A stretch of 64,000 nucleotides of DNA from Cephalotrichum gorgonifer (Eukaryota > Ascomycota > Sordariomycetes > Microascales > Microascaceae): the NCBI GenBank assembly GCA_900312665.1, contig ONZQ02000002.1:1448993-1512992 (forward strand), in the 5' to 3' direction. Each line of letters starts with the position of its first letter. The first letter of the stretch is position 1. Below the pieces are notes generated by a model that saw only the letters and a list, made by a program, of their open reading frames with translations, did not search any database and was not told the origin of the DNA. A program made the translations under genes and the position numbers. Shown here one piece after another: positions 20,013 to 32,351 of this stretch.

Positions 20013-20847
20013 TTAAACATATACGTTGACATCCTTGGACTCGCAATACGAGGTAGGCCTAACAGCGGCCTTAGACCTGAGGCAAGTGAGTTTCCCACCC
20101 TCGTTGCTGACGACGGTGTCTGCGGACGTTAGCTTATCAGGATCTTTCCACATTCCAGCCCCTGTTGTCCAGGGATTCGGGAGGAAAGGAATGCAGCGAA
20201 TATGATAACTATCAAAGAAGATAGGAAAGGAGAACACCGGGGAACCGGGGACCCGGCCCGGGGGGGGGGGGGGGGGAACGATACTCAAATCGAACTGTGC
20301 CGCCGGCTCATCATAGCTCCGCCCATCGGGACAGCCCGAGCAGTGAAGGAGAGTGGGTATCTCTTGGCCCTCGAAGGGCGTGGAACTGCTGCACTGCTTG
20401 CAGCCCGTACGAGAAAGGTCACCGTTTCGCACGTCGTAGTAGGCGTATCTACCCCGGACACCGTCAGCCTGTAACTCTTATCATGCCTCGGTAAAAACAC
20501 ACAACACGGAACGGATATTGGTATTGGTGTTGATGTTGATGTTGGTGTTGTTTTGTTCTTGGATGAGATCGGGCCTCGATCCATGGGGACAGAAGGGAAC
20601 GGTAGGAAGGGAGGCGTTGAGCGGGAGATACGAACCCAGTTCCCGACGCAACGTCGTCAGCATAAACGAGCTTCCCCCCAACGTTGAGCAGACAGCTCGT
20701 GAGGTCCACCTCCGAGCAGGTCTCGGTACCACCGGGGCCCTGGCATATTGCGCTGAGATACTGGTTGACGGCCTTGATCTCGCGGCAGGAGTCCTGGAAG
20801 TTCTGCGCCAGGGCGAGGGGGGCGAGGATGAGGGCGAGGAACTTCAT
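20013..20847 (-). CDS. Secreted cyanovirin-N homology (CVNH) lectin-like protein
   Basis: Modelled with exons 20847-20636, 20448-20285 and 20119-20013, giving 160 aa. Residues 1-14 form a signal peptide (MKFLALILAPLALA). The first CVNH half runs from NFQDSCREIKAV through LSAICQG and CSEVDLTSCLLNVGGKLVYA. The second half carries TGCKQCSS, LLHCSGC and FDL-NTVVSNEGGKLTCL. The final junction creates DLNTVVSNE, the family's DLN..(I/V).N..G.L.C signature, which supports that splice. The first intron's donor is unusual (GTTCGT), and an alternative further 3' would add a Gln/His run, so that junction is uncertain. The second intron holds a 17-base G tract (C on this strand). CVNH proteins bind mannose-type or other glycans. 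This one is probably extracellular. Confidence 0.7.
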
Positions 20848-23309
20848 TGTTTCGTGTTAGGAGCCGTTGGCTTGGAAAGATTGGGAGAAGAGGTGTTCAA
20901 GGGATACGATGGGGACTGCGCTTGTGTGTTTGAAGGCGAGGTTGAATCCCGACGACGAGAAGGGAGGATGATCATCTCTCTTTATATTCATTAATATGGA
21001 AGACCTCTTCTGGAGACGACGATGGAGGACACATGCTCCCGTCTTTACGCCTCTCGTCTAAACTTGGGGCTCCAAGATGATCCACCTATGAATCGTATCC
21101 CATAAAGTTATTGTCTTGGGAGGTGGGCAATTCATCTCGTCGATGCTACGGAGGCGAACCGGAGAGAAGACCTCATATAAAACACAATATCGAGGGAGCT
21201 CTTCTCGCCCGGCCCAGAAGCACCGCTCGCAGAGCCGCCACGCAGAGAGTCCCCCTCCCCAGAGGGGGGGGCTGTCCCAAGAGCTGCACGAAGAGCACTC
21301 GTTCATCTATTCCCTTCTCATTTTCCATTCTTCACTCCCGGTAAACCTCGCCACATTCCCTTACAAGCAATATATCCCACAGAGCGTCTTCAATATACCA
21401 GCTGTCCTGTCGAACCGAATTCCAGGGGGCGGTATAAAGCGAGATTGCTACCTCAGGAGATGCAGCCGTCTCCCTTTGTCGATATGGAGACCCGTAACCT
21501 GGTTAGCACTGGTCCTCACCCGTGGTAAAAGGAAAAACTTTAAAGACAAGCGTTTCTCGTTTGGTTTTCCGGGCGGGCTGGTTGGTGAATGATATATAGA
21601 GCATGTAGAGACCTGCAGCGTGGTATTACATGTAGTGACGTTGGATTCTCCTCTCCCTGCCCTTTCTTTTCAATTTATCCGCAATCAACTTCGAGCTCTG
21701 CTTGCTTCCGAGAAATCTAATAATAGTAATGCTCGAAAATTGCAAAACGTTACCCGGAATATCTTGTCCCTTTTCAGGCGCCGAATTTTCCTTTTCTCCT
21801 TCATTTGGTCGTCTATCAAGTTGGAGATTAGGTGGGTATAATAAGTCTTTAGCGTCGCTACCAATTTGAACAGGTTCCTTTCTGGGTCCATGGAGCGAGC
21901 GCCCTGTCAGTATAGTATTGTGGCTATCTGACCTAGCGGGATAATATGAAGAGTAAGAGAGAGAAGCATGACCCGGTCAGCCAAGGATCGAATGGACCCG
22001 TGATAAAAATAGCATGTCCTAGATAGATACAGTAGGATCACTAACCCTTGCGTCTTGCTCTCCGTAATATATAAGCACTCTAACGGAAAAAGCACGGAAC
22101 CAGTTTCGCAAAACTCCTAACCATTCCGCCCGTCTAAACTAACAGCTCCCCTACCTGGGATTTTTCTCTCTTTTCTGGTCATTCTATCAGAAGCCCTGGC
22201 CATTCTGCTTGTGGTAAAAGCCCCATAACTCACGGTCACCGGGGGGGGTAGGTCGCGGTGAACCATCCCCTATACCCTAGCCGTCGGGCCGGATGGTTCA
22301 GCTCGTAAGAGCCGTACGACTGCTCGTATTGTACGCACGGCGCAGATTTTCCGAATGGCCCTGGTGGTGAAAACAACCTAGTTCGTCCTATTGCTCCCAA
22401 AGGTTCCGTAGTTCGGGCTGGGTGTGTTTACAGGTTTCCCATCTCCAGGCTAAGCCGAGTCTTGTGACGTGTCCTAGGCCCCTGTTAGATTTCCAGATGA
22501 CCCAGACGGTCTCGGAGAGGGGCCGGGGGATTTTCGACTGCCACGCTGGCCTCACAAAATCTTATAGCCGCGACGGCCCATGTGGAGGTACTAGCAGGGC
22601 TTCATCTAACAAGGACTGTTCCAGGCGTGGAGCTGATAGCAGAGCTGCCGTCTATCCAAGTCTGAGGTTCCATGGAGGGTAGTAGATAGCTATTCTCATG
22701 TGGATATATTGCTATCGGCCGACATTCTAAGACTGTATTTGGGGACGGCGGCAGGAGGAAGCTCAAGCCGGAAAACGGCTGAGGGTTGTTGATTTGATCT
22801 TGGACCTTAGATGAGAAGGAACTCGATACCGCGAGTTTTCGAGATGCATATCGAGAGGAATAATGGTTCATAACAATATTGCCCTCGCTGAGATGATTTT
22901 GCGTTCCGACTTGATGCCGGGATTACCTCTGGGGTTACCTCCGGGGTACCCCACCAAGCCCGGGCCCACCCCGGTGCGTGTACTCCGTCAAGTCGGCCCA
23001 CAGCATGAACGACAACCGGCCTCCCTTCTCCACAAGCGGAGCTCAATGAGGAACAAGAACACTTCGTATATGTATGAAACACCGGTTCAGAACCCCCGAA
23101 CTGATAGGGCTGGCCCTAAGGTGTAGCTGGAGAGCCGCTCCATCCTGAGCGAGCTAAGCCAGTCGTGCGGGCCACGCCACGAGGTTGTCCGGATTCAAAG
23201 TTCCAACGAACTCCCTCCTCCCCTTTCCCCCGCCCCTATCTAGAATCTAGAAACCCACTTGCTAAAGGAACCAGTCGCACCTAGAAAGAAGGGCAAAAAG
23301 GAACAAAAA
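20848..23309. other. Gene-poor region upstream of the CVNH gene
   Basis: No convincing gene. It includes the CVNH promoter (A/T-rich at about 20980-20996), a G run at 21264-21270 and non-coding sequence of mixed composition. Frames at 21116-21592 and 21685-21891 show no coding bias. Confidence 0.5.
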
Positions 23310-23428
23310 ACATACAACACCAGGGATTCGCTGGTCGTCACCGACCCAACTACTAGTCTAGCGCTTCGCGGTTTATGTATAGGGGAGCGGACGGGACCCT
23401 CAGTTTTCCGCGAGCTATGGTCGTATGT
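23310..23428 (-). rRNA. 5S ribosomal RNA
   Basis: On the minus strand a 119-nt sequence begins ACATACGACCATAG and ends GTTGTATGT. The ends pair as helix I. GCTCGCGG pairs with CCGCGAAGC (helix II). The conserved TAGTAGTTGGGTCGGTGACG and ACCAGCGAATCCCTGG blocks are intact. A T6 run follows immediately, as expected for a Pol III terminator. The gene stands alone in gene-poor DNA, consistent with dispersed 5S genes of filamentous fungi. Confidence 0.93.
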
Positions 23429-26400
23429 ACCAGTATGTCTCTGGGTTGGAAATATCAATCCTCGGCCTGGGAGATGAAGCAGCTCCGCTGTGGCCCTGAC
23501 GCCAAGACCAAGCCTGAACGACAAGCTACGATCGGGTTTGGGGAGCGGAGCCTGAACCCATGGTAGAATTCCAAAGTCAGGGCACATGCGGGTGTCTCGT
23601 CCTGGATTTTGTGAGGTCCTAGCAGAGTATTTTAGGATGACTGCTTGTCGTCGGTCTGAGGGAGGCCTAAAATGAGATGCCGTCTAAGACGTCCCGTCCC
23701 GCGGGCGGCTCATACTCTCGCCGGCCGCAATAACCCTCGACCGTCCCAAAAACCCGGTACGGGGGTCTTGTATTATATGAAGATACCTCCCCTCCTCTTG
23801 AGGTATGCGGATTCCAAGAGTCCGCCCCTCCCACTCAGCCCGATATATGAAGGCGGCACGGCGCGCCATTCGCGTCTTTCGCCTGCGGGATAGATGTCTC
23901 GCTAAACAACACTGCGGCCGGATTAATAATGAACCAATAGATTAGGGAATAAGCGAAACGAGAAAGTTTGTGGCTAGGAGGACATTTCGTCGTCGGAGAA
24001 GGAGGCGGTGCAAGCCAGCGTGAAGAAGAAGGAGCCGAGTTCCTCCTCTCCCATTACGGTCCGGGTTATGAGACCGTGGGTCGCAAGACGTCGCTTGTCT
24101 GCGGCTGAAGATGGAATACGTCGTTGAGAGACAAGACCCAGAGACGAAAGCCAAAGCTCCGGGCTGCCCACGAATAATGTAATGGCAGCTGGACAGGGAG
24201 GACCCGCATCCGCCTTCACCTCCTTCCGCAACATTAATAGCGTCTGCCTGGGGTCCTTATGAGGCAACATTAGCGACTGGCTTGACTGAGCGTGATGGGC
24301 CAGCGTATCCTAGTCATAGATTGAGCGTACAAGTACCCGTACGTGAAACATTAGAAGGTATTACCCTTTGAATAGCGAGAACAACTAAGGGGCTGGTGAA
24401 ATGATACTGTTGAGTACTCCCCCCTCTCAAAGGAGGGGCCTAAATCCAGGCCGCTGGATCGACATCATCCTTCATCCTCCGTTCATCAGAAGTCAGCAGC
24501 TTAAGCCTCGGCTGCAGGGGTAATAATAATACAAAAAACAAGCATTTGCCTTTCACGTGCGGCCTGTGTGCCGACATCCGCTGCCAATCTCTCCGGACCC
24601 TCCCCCAGCCACTGGCGAGCCAATGAAAATTCTCCCGATCATCCCTGGCTTATATCTAAAGAAGCTTCGAAGTTGTGTTAACGGCACCATGGTAACCTCT
24701 ACTTAATACACCGCCACGGAGTCATAGAAAACAACCACCTGGCGGCCTGTACGAAGACATCGCACTTGTAGTCATACCTCAGGAAGGAAATTGGGATGGT
24801 ACTGGGCGAGATCGGGGAAATTTGATGGATGCGGGGAGGCGGAGAACCTTGATATTCTGATCGACGGGGGGCTTTGGATGTGGATTATCGATCATTATGC
24901 GATCTCCGATCCAGCAGCGGGAGAGGCGTACTCGTACCATACTGCGGAACGGGACCTCAGCCCAGGCGGCACATGTCCCCCACGGCCTGGGGCGTGGTTC
25001 CCATGCGAGAGAAGCAGATCCGTTCGAACATGGAAATACACGAATAACCCATCGTTAGCCACACGAGCCACTGACACCAAAACCCCCGTGGATGAGGCTA
25101 GAATTGACCTCATCTCCCAATGTCAAGCGCTCGGGAATAATAAGCCGAGAGGTATGGCTGCACACGTTCCTGTACTTGTACGCACCCTTTAATGAGGTGG
25201 AGGAGCATTCACGAAGCGGACATGTACAAGTATACTTCGAAGAAGACGCTCGAAATCCTCCGACTAGAACCGGACATGGCACGAAAGGGGAGACAGGCCC
25301 GAGATTGCCCACTTCGGGCTGCCCTGCCCACTTGTGAATGGGCTTATTATAAACTTGCACTTACTATGGCGCCAAGCTTCAACCAAACGCGGGGAGAGTG
25401 GAGAGATCCAAGTTCAGCGTCCACAGTTGCATTGTGGGAGGCAAGCCTCGAAGAGTGACTCCCAGTTTCCAATTATGAGTACATGTATGCGTAGACAGTA
25501 GCCCAGCCCAGCTGAGCGAGATACGCAATAATCGTGCCTCTTCCAGGAAGGCGCGTTCCTGAGCGTTCCTGGCTCAAAATCACAGAATGGGAAATCACAT
25601 GCCTCACATGCGGCTATTTTCCACCTCGGCCCGCTCGCACCCATCTCTCGGAGCCGGCGGCGCCTTCCCATGTACCTTCTTCCTCTGATCACTTCCTAAT
25701 AATGCAAGTACCTCCCTACTACTTCACTCGAAATAGTACCAACGCCGACCCGGTTATGGCGGATGGTTGGGTGGTGGATGGTACTCCAAGCAGGGAAAAG
25801 GCCCCGGGGTGTAACGCGGAAGGGTACTACCCCTGTATTGGGGGGCGTGTAGCAAGGAAGAAAGGATGGCACGCTACTGGCTCGGACATGATGGACCAAT
25901 CTGGAAACCACGCCCCGATCGATCTTCCCTGGCCCTTGGTGTTACCCCGCACACACTCCCCAGGCTTGAGTGTCCACCTGTATGTACGTAAATGTACTTT
26001 AGTGTCCACTTGTATACTAGTACTATTGTTTGTGTGGCGGGATTCTTGAAGGAGCTAATTGAGCGAGGAAATTGTTCAGGGGGTTCCTTTGTGCAGAGCG
26101 TGCCCCTGGCCCCGACTGGCCCTGGCTGATCCTGGCCTGTGGCGTTTCTCCCTCCAGATTCCGTTCTTTTGCACCAGTGATCCCGTGGTTCCCTGTACTA
26201 GTACTCCCTGTCCTTTTGTGACCCGGTGTGGGCTCGTTCAGCCATCTCGGAGCAGAGAGTGATCTAGTGGGCGAGAGGGCACTGTGCGGGGCAATTGCGG
26301 AGGTGGGGACTTCGATGGGACTTGGCAACTGACGTCTGCCACCGACACAACTTGCCACACTGACCAAGTACCAGATCACATATTGGGCTGTAGCGGACTT

Positions 26401-28132
26401 GTATCATGTCATTGCACACCCTTTTACTAGATGGGCCTTGTTGCGTTGCTACCTAGGGGATATCAAATATGATACTCGTATGCTTTCTGGCCTCCAAGTA
26501 TTACTCCGTACTCTGTGTACTTGTATGTGCACAGTTATGAAAAGGCTGCATCCGAATTGCATAAACATCAGTTGGAACTTTCCCTGTTTGGCCTGTTACC
26601 CAACGATGTCCGCATAATTACACACGAATGCGGAAGGACCCAATAATCGCTTCGCACCCGATGTGGCGTAGTCCCAGCGGCGAGGGAGCAACGGCCTGCC
26701 TTGATCTGGGGAAACCAAGCCAGCTAAATGGTGGAGGCGGGGTTTGGAGGGCTTGGCCAAAGAAGCTTCAATATCACTTGACGGTGGTCACTCACTCACT
26801 CACTTGCTCCCACGAACCTATCATGGCAGATGCTGTGGGAAGGACCGTCTCGTCTCAGCTTCTCTTCCCAGGGCCCAACCAAGTTTCACAAGCAGGAATA
26901 TTTAATCTCTTAGAGAGCAGGGATCCATTCATTGCGGATTCCGCAGCTGTTCCAAGTTGATCTCCCCAACTGGCCCCCGTCCTTGACCAGCCCGAAAGTG
27001 GCCACTAGCTCTGAGGTATTGCTCGTATTTCCTCTGTCCTGCAGCCGTCTTCTTAGGATCGACATGGTACTTGTGCACTGACAGACGTCATGCACACTAG
27101 CGCAACTACGATTCCCTTCCTAGGCTAGGGACCTCGACGTCGACCACGATCCACCTACCCCGTCTGTACCTTGGACGTACTACTCATACTTGGACAAGGG
27201 GCATCGTTCTCCACACCACCCTCCCTCCCACTTTCAACCTCCTTTCATCTTGGGAAGCGCATGCGGAGTGCTCGGACTTTTGTGCCGGCATCAAGCCTTG
27301 GGCAAGGACGGACAAACCAGTCTGGAAATGATGAGTAGTAGACCGGCCTAGCTTACTCCCAACGTCGTAGTGGCGTTCAACTTCTTTACCCCTGGACGGC
27401 CGGAAGGATCCCAGAGAAATGCTTGTGAAGACGCCTATCCCTCGGCCGACCTCCCCACATGTCAGCGTCTCTCTTCCATGAGCGCCGACGAGAACGAGGA
27501 TGCCCTGGCACGCCCTTCTCACCTCACCATGTGCCGGAACTGCAGAGCATCCATCGCGAGGCAGGTGGCGAACCACGACGTATGTCGTCCCACCCACCGA
27601 GAATCCCGGAATACAACGCCCCCTCCGAGATTACCCCTCTTGCCTTAATGCTACTCCTATGGGTCCCAGGACGAATACCCAGCTGGACTATTACTCCATA
27701 ACAAGCTTTTACCAGGGGGCCACTTTCCCCGTTCTCCGTGGACACTAGCGTATCCAGTAGCTCCCCACGGGGTCAGGTCTCTCCTGAGGTCTATCCCCTT
27801 GTCCCCCTACTAGAGTCGGGGGACGAGAGCCAACCGCGAACATTGGACAGGGGTAGATAGTGAAGGGGGGGTGGGAGGGGGTGGTTGCTCCTTTTCCAAC
27901 CTCCAAGTCCTTGGAAGTCATGCCCACCCCACCCCCCAAAAGCGCATCCAAACCTCTGTTCTCTCGTTTATAAAAGGGACCGCTCTATAGCCCATCTGTT
28001 ATCCCTTTCCTCTCCTCCCTCTCTCCATCCCAACCAAGCACTCACACCAACACTCGTTAAACAAAGCCAACTCTCTTCTACCCAAACCAACCCGCTCCTC
28101 TCACCAACCACCAACCACCAACCACCATCAAG
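23429..28132. other. Gene-poor region, 4.7 kb
   Basis: No convincing protein gene. Many short motifs of the TACTCGTAC, ACTTGTAC and TACTAGTAC type occur (for example near 24327, 24930, 25171, 26011, 26197, 26500 and 27175). A 98-codon minus-strand frame at 23974-24270 starts with ATG but is unrecognised and was not accepted. The last 160 bp form the promoter of the CFEM gene. Confidence 0.5.
27969..27976 (+). promoter_or_regulatory. TATA box of the CFEM gene
   Basis: TATAAAAG lies about 157 bp before the ATG. It is followed by a CT-rich and then ACCAACCACC-repeat leader, a typical strong fungal promoter layout. Confidence 0.6.
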
Positions 28133-28794
28133 ATGAAGTTCTCTCTCGCTCTCCTCGCCTTCGCCGCTGCGGCGTCTGCCCAGGTCACCGGCTGCAACGG
28201 CAAGGCCCAGGCCTGCATCGACAAGGCCATCGCCGACTCCGGTGTCTGCAAGGCCGGCGACAAGGCCTGCGGCTGCGAGAACCAGGACGCCATCCAGAAG
28301 GCTGCCACCCCTTGCGTGCTCGAGGCCTGCGACACTGTCGCCGAAGCGCGTATGTTCCTTTCTTCCAACTTTGCTCATCCTGCCCCCGCCCTTTCGCCCG
28401 AGTTCAATGTATATGGCCTACACAAACCTCGACTCTAACACGTTTCTCACTAGTCGCTGTTGCTGAGGAGGCCAAGGCTGCCTGCGAGGCGCTCGGTGGC
28501 GGCGAGACCCCCGCCGAGCCCACCACCAAGCCTGCGGAGCCCACTACCGCTGAGCCCACCGCTGCCGAGCCTACTGCCGCCGAGCCCACTGCCGCTGAGC
28601 CCACCGAGTCCGAGCCTGCTTACGAGGAGCCCTCCGGCACCACCGGCACTGGCCCCGAGCCCAGCGGTGAGGCTCCCGAGGAGCCCACCCCCTCCGGCGA
28701 CGGCAGCGACGACGAGACCCCCGTCGAGGCCGGTGCGTCCGCCTTCGCCCCCGCTGGCGCGCTCGCCGCCGCCCTCCTCGCCTTCGCCCTCTAA
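28133..28794 (+). CDS. CFEM-domain GPI-anchored cell-surface protein
   Basis: Exons 28133-28349 and 28454-28794 (intron GTATGT...CACTAG) give 185 aa. Residues 1-16 form a signal peptide (MKFSLALLAFAAAASA). Eight cysteines follow in CFEM order: TGC, QAC, GVC, KAC-GC, TPC, EAC and, after the intron, AAC. The exon junction falls between the seventh and eighth cysteine. Next is a stalk of TAEP-type repeats (four similar TAAEP/TAEPT units) and Glu/Ser/Pro-rich sequence, then a hydrophobic end (GALAAALLAFAL) preceded by small residues, a GPI signal. CFEM proteins act in wall structure, heme/iron capture or host interaction. Which applies cannot be told. The strongly GC3-biased codons suggest high expression. 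Confidence 0.82.
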
Positions 28795-30290
28795 ATCATC
28801 GAAACGATGAATGAACCGGGCGGAAACGAAGGGAGCTTGTATGAATGGTAATGGGACAAAGAAGAAACGTGTGGAAGGGATGAATCAAGGGGGAAAAGCC
28901 GTTGTATAAAGACGCTTTAATTACTTCCTTTTTTACAACCCTTTTGGCCTTCTATTCTAATATGGGTACGATTACGGGGGAGACGGTTTTCACCGGCGAG
29001 GTTTCGATGTGGATAGATGTCTGTCGAGAGATGGATCTTGGCCGCTTTTCGTTACTGAAAGCTGGTTTAATAATAAGATGTTGGACCTGAGTGTGTCTAA
29101 TATTCTTGGAACCTATTCTTTTCTTCTTCTCGTTCTCTCGCTCAGTGAATGCAATTCCTAGTCTATGTTGTATTTGTGAATGTCACTTATTGAGTGGGTT
29201 AGTACTCCCATCAAATCAATCCACTAATTCATGGTGAGTGGATTGTGTTGACTGGAGGAATTAGGCGATACCGCCGTGTAAGTGGTTCCCATTAAGGGGC
29301 CCGACCCGACATGTCGTCGTCCGCCATTTTATCTGTGACAGGTGATCAACGGTAGTCAGGGGTTCCTCTCCCAGGATTGCAAGCCTCCCAGCCAACCAGG
29401 AGTCGAGTCCTCACCCCGCGGCTTGGCTAACGCCCAGACTGACAGGGGGAGGGTGGGACCCATTCTCGATCCTCCCCCTCCCATCTCGATTAATATTCGG
29501 CTTTCTCCACTTCGGCGCATCGACAGTGCTCCCTTCTCATCTGTGCTTGTATATTACTCATATGTAACACTCCAACGCTCAGGGGCGAAAGAAAGGAGAT
29601 TAACGATTCGGGGCGTCCTCGGACAGAAAATCGTTAGCAGGAAAGAACTTAAGGAGACGAAGGGATCCAACCACCCCGCCGGAATTACTCGAACAAGAAT
29701 TAAATCCGGGGTAAGGGTAATAAGGGTACATTAATAGAAATGGCCAGCGCACTTCCAAAAGGTCCCACCACCGCGCGAAATTACATCCGGCGTCGTGGTC
29801 TCTTCGAACATCGTTCGCACTCTTCCAAACGGGAGAAGGAACTTTTAGTCGTTTACTTGTATTGCAAGTACACTACATTCCACCGGCCCCCGCTGGCCTC
29901 GCGGAGTAAATTACCCAGCCTGTTTGAGTAGATGCTGAGAGCCTAACCTACATCGACTGTCGGCTCGAGGCTTTGCGATAGATCTGACGTATGAGTCTCT
30001 CCCTGTCAGTCTTTGCGCCGCTCAAGAATGGTGGATGTTAACGAGTGGGAGCCGTTTGCTCTGTCTTTAATTAGCACAAGTAGACAGCGCCCGCCTGTCT
30101 TTTATTGGCCGGTATCGATCCGGCATCTGGTATCTGGTATCTGGTATCATCTAGACATTACATATCGTCGAAGCCCTTGCCATCATTACATCATTAGACA
30201 TGAACACCACGCCTGGCCTCCACCCTCTCCCCTCTCTTGTCTCCCCCCCTCATCGCCCGCTTCTGCAAATCCCCACTCATGCCCTCTCCT
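28795..30290. other. Intergenic region between converging genes
   Basis: No convincing gene. A 130-codon plus-strand frame at 29342-29734 has no coding character. A short ATCTGGT triplication occurs at 30124-30148. Confidence 0.5.
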
Positions 30291-32351
30291 TCACCTCTTC
30301 GCTGTAATAGCCTCAACAGCCAACGCCTCCACCCTCCTCGAATAGAACCTCATGACATGACACACCGGGTCCCCCCATATAACACCTCTAATATCCCCAT
30401 CCACCGCCGTCTGAGCAACCACACCATCCCGCATCCTCTCCTCCACCCCCTTCTCCCCTTTCTCCCCCTTCTCCCTACCCCTCCTCGCGCTGCCAGACCT
30501 CAGCACCACGATGCGCCCCGCCAGACTGAGCGTACAGTCCGGGACCTTCCAGTGACCCCGCGAGCCTTCCCCACTACTGTTCGGAGATGGCTGAGTCAAA
30601 GAGGGATAGAATCTCCTCGACTTCTCCTTCCTCACAGCCTTGTCCGGGGCCGACTTCCTTTCCTTCTCCCCATTCTTCGGGCTCGGGTCCGGAGAAGCCA
30701 GTAGCTCGATCAGCGACTTAACGTACGCCTTATCCGCCCTTGCCACAGGGTCACCCTCATTGATGAAATTCATAAACACGCTCTTCCGAAGCTGCGGAGC
30801 ATCCGCCTTCGTCAGAGGCAGGAGCGATACGGGCGGCGCGCCAAACGTGATGCAATGGATCCTCTTGAAGCTCCCGGCAAGGAGGCTAAGCTCGGACTGC
30901 GCAGTCCGCGAGGCCGAGTGCATGTGTGAGTACAGCAGCGCCCCGACGGCGCCTCCCGCGCTGTGGCCGGTGATTAGTAGGGAGTAGTTGCTGCGGCCGG
31001 GCTGGTCCTTGAGGAGCTGGCGCAGGCGTGCCGCGACGGGCCGCACCATGCTCTTCGCCGAGGAGAGAAATCCGGCGTGGCAGAGGTTGCCTGGGTCATC
31101 CTGTAGATAAGGGAGAGCACGTCAGAACAGAAGAGCTTCGAAATCAGGGCAACTGCGGACTTACCAAGAACCCAACAGGAGAGGTCGGTTCCATGTTAAG
31201 GTTTACCGCCCAGTCCATGAACGTGGCGGTGCCACGAATGGCAAACACAATAACGCTCTTGTCATCTATTGAGACCGACTTGATCACCATAGCTCTGGTA
31301 CCACCCCTCCAATTGGCGCTGACGTGCGTGTCCTTTTCGCCACCCTTCGGCGTAGCGTACACCCTCTCCGAGTAACCGGCAGCCGTACAAATAAGTGGCC
31401 ACGTTGAGACGTACCTTGACATAGCTCAGTTAGCCTCCCCATTTAAATCCAAATTGAAGGCTCATGTAGCACTTACAGCTTCAGAGGCGGAAGGTCACGA
31501 GGGAGCCTTGAGTTCGTGTACATGTCCACCTTGGAAAAATAACCACCAGACACAACAGCCGCAGCTACGGCAGATGTCTGTCCTTTGGTGTGTCCCTTGT
31601 CGCCCTTGTCTCCCTTTTTCGCCCTCGATCCAGGGGGCCTGTCGACTGGGCGCGAAGGAGGATGAGTATGAGCTACTGCAGGTGGCCGGTAGGTAAAGAG
31701 ATCCATCTCGTTCCCGGCAATCCTCTCGCCATCAATCATCGTCATGATGTGGTTAAGGCTGCTGGAAACCTGATCCGCGACGGCCGCCGTCTGGTTGATG
31801 ACCTGGGTCCCGTACGTCTGCCACGCCGTAAGACTCTCATTGTAAATCTGAGGTATGAAATCGCCGCCGAGATCGTTGGCGAGGTATGCCATGGACCCGC
31901 CGAGCTTGTTCAAGGCCCCAGTGGACTTCTTAGCCCTGGTGGCGGCGGCGGCTGCGGCGGCGCCCGGCGGTGGGTGGAGGTAGTATTGGTTTACTACAAT
32001 GGGCTGATACTGGCTGTTGTACGGGGGCGGGGCCTGCCCCTGTCCGGATGGGCATTGCGCGGATGGCGTCCAGCCGGGCGGCGCTGGGAGATATCCAGCA
32101 GGCAGAAAGGCCATACTAGCGTTATGGTGTTGCTGTTGCGAAAGGTTGTGGTGCCAATACTGTCCCTGGCCATGGGATGGCAGGGAATGAGGAAAAGACT
32201 GTGAGGTCTGGAGATGTTCATGTTGGTGGGGTCGATGAGATAAGGTGGGATGGGGCGCGGTGCTCGGGCGAGGAGGTTGTTGGCGCGATGAACCGCCGTG
32301 TTTCTCTGGGCCTGTCGTTTTCTTCCGTTTCTTGCTCGAGAAGAAGCCCAT
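30291..32351 (-). CDS. Class-3 lipase-family protein with long disordered N-terminus
   Basis: Exons 32351-31477, 31414-31165 and 31100-30291 give 644 aa. Residues 1-170 are low-complexity, rich in Gln/His/Pro, with an Ala run. There is no signal peptide; the start is MGFFSSKKRKK. The alpha/beta-hydrolase core includes VIVFAIRGTATFMDWAVNLN, the nucleophile elbow GHSAGG (Ser about 422), and FGAPPVSLLP followed by FINEGDPVARAD (candidate Asp about 492). The catalytic His is probably in the C-terminal DPVCHVMRF segment. A charged insert (KNGEKERKSAPDKAVRKEK) lies between. Lipase_3 enzymes hydrolyse acylglycerols or phospholipids. The lack of a secretion signal points to an intracellular, perhaps vacuolar or autophagy-related, role, which is inference. 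The nearest upstream in-frame TTG was not used as start. Confidence 0.8.

Noticed and set aside
21116..21592. 158-codon plus-strand frame
   Set aside because: No coding bias, low-complexity composition and no conserved motif.
22261..22340. tRNA-like opening (GCCGGATGGTTCAGCTCGTAAGAGC)
   Set aside because: No matching T-arm or acceptor stem could be drawn; no tRNA is claimed anywhere in the window.
23974..24270. 98-codon minus-strand frame starting with ATG
   Set aside because: Plausible composition but no homology cue, leader or splice evidence; below the threshold for a gene call.
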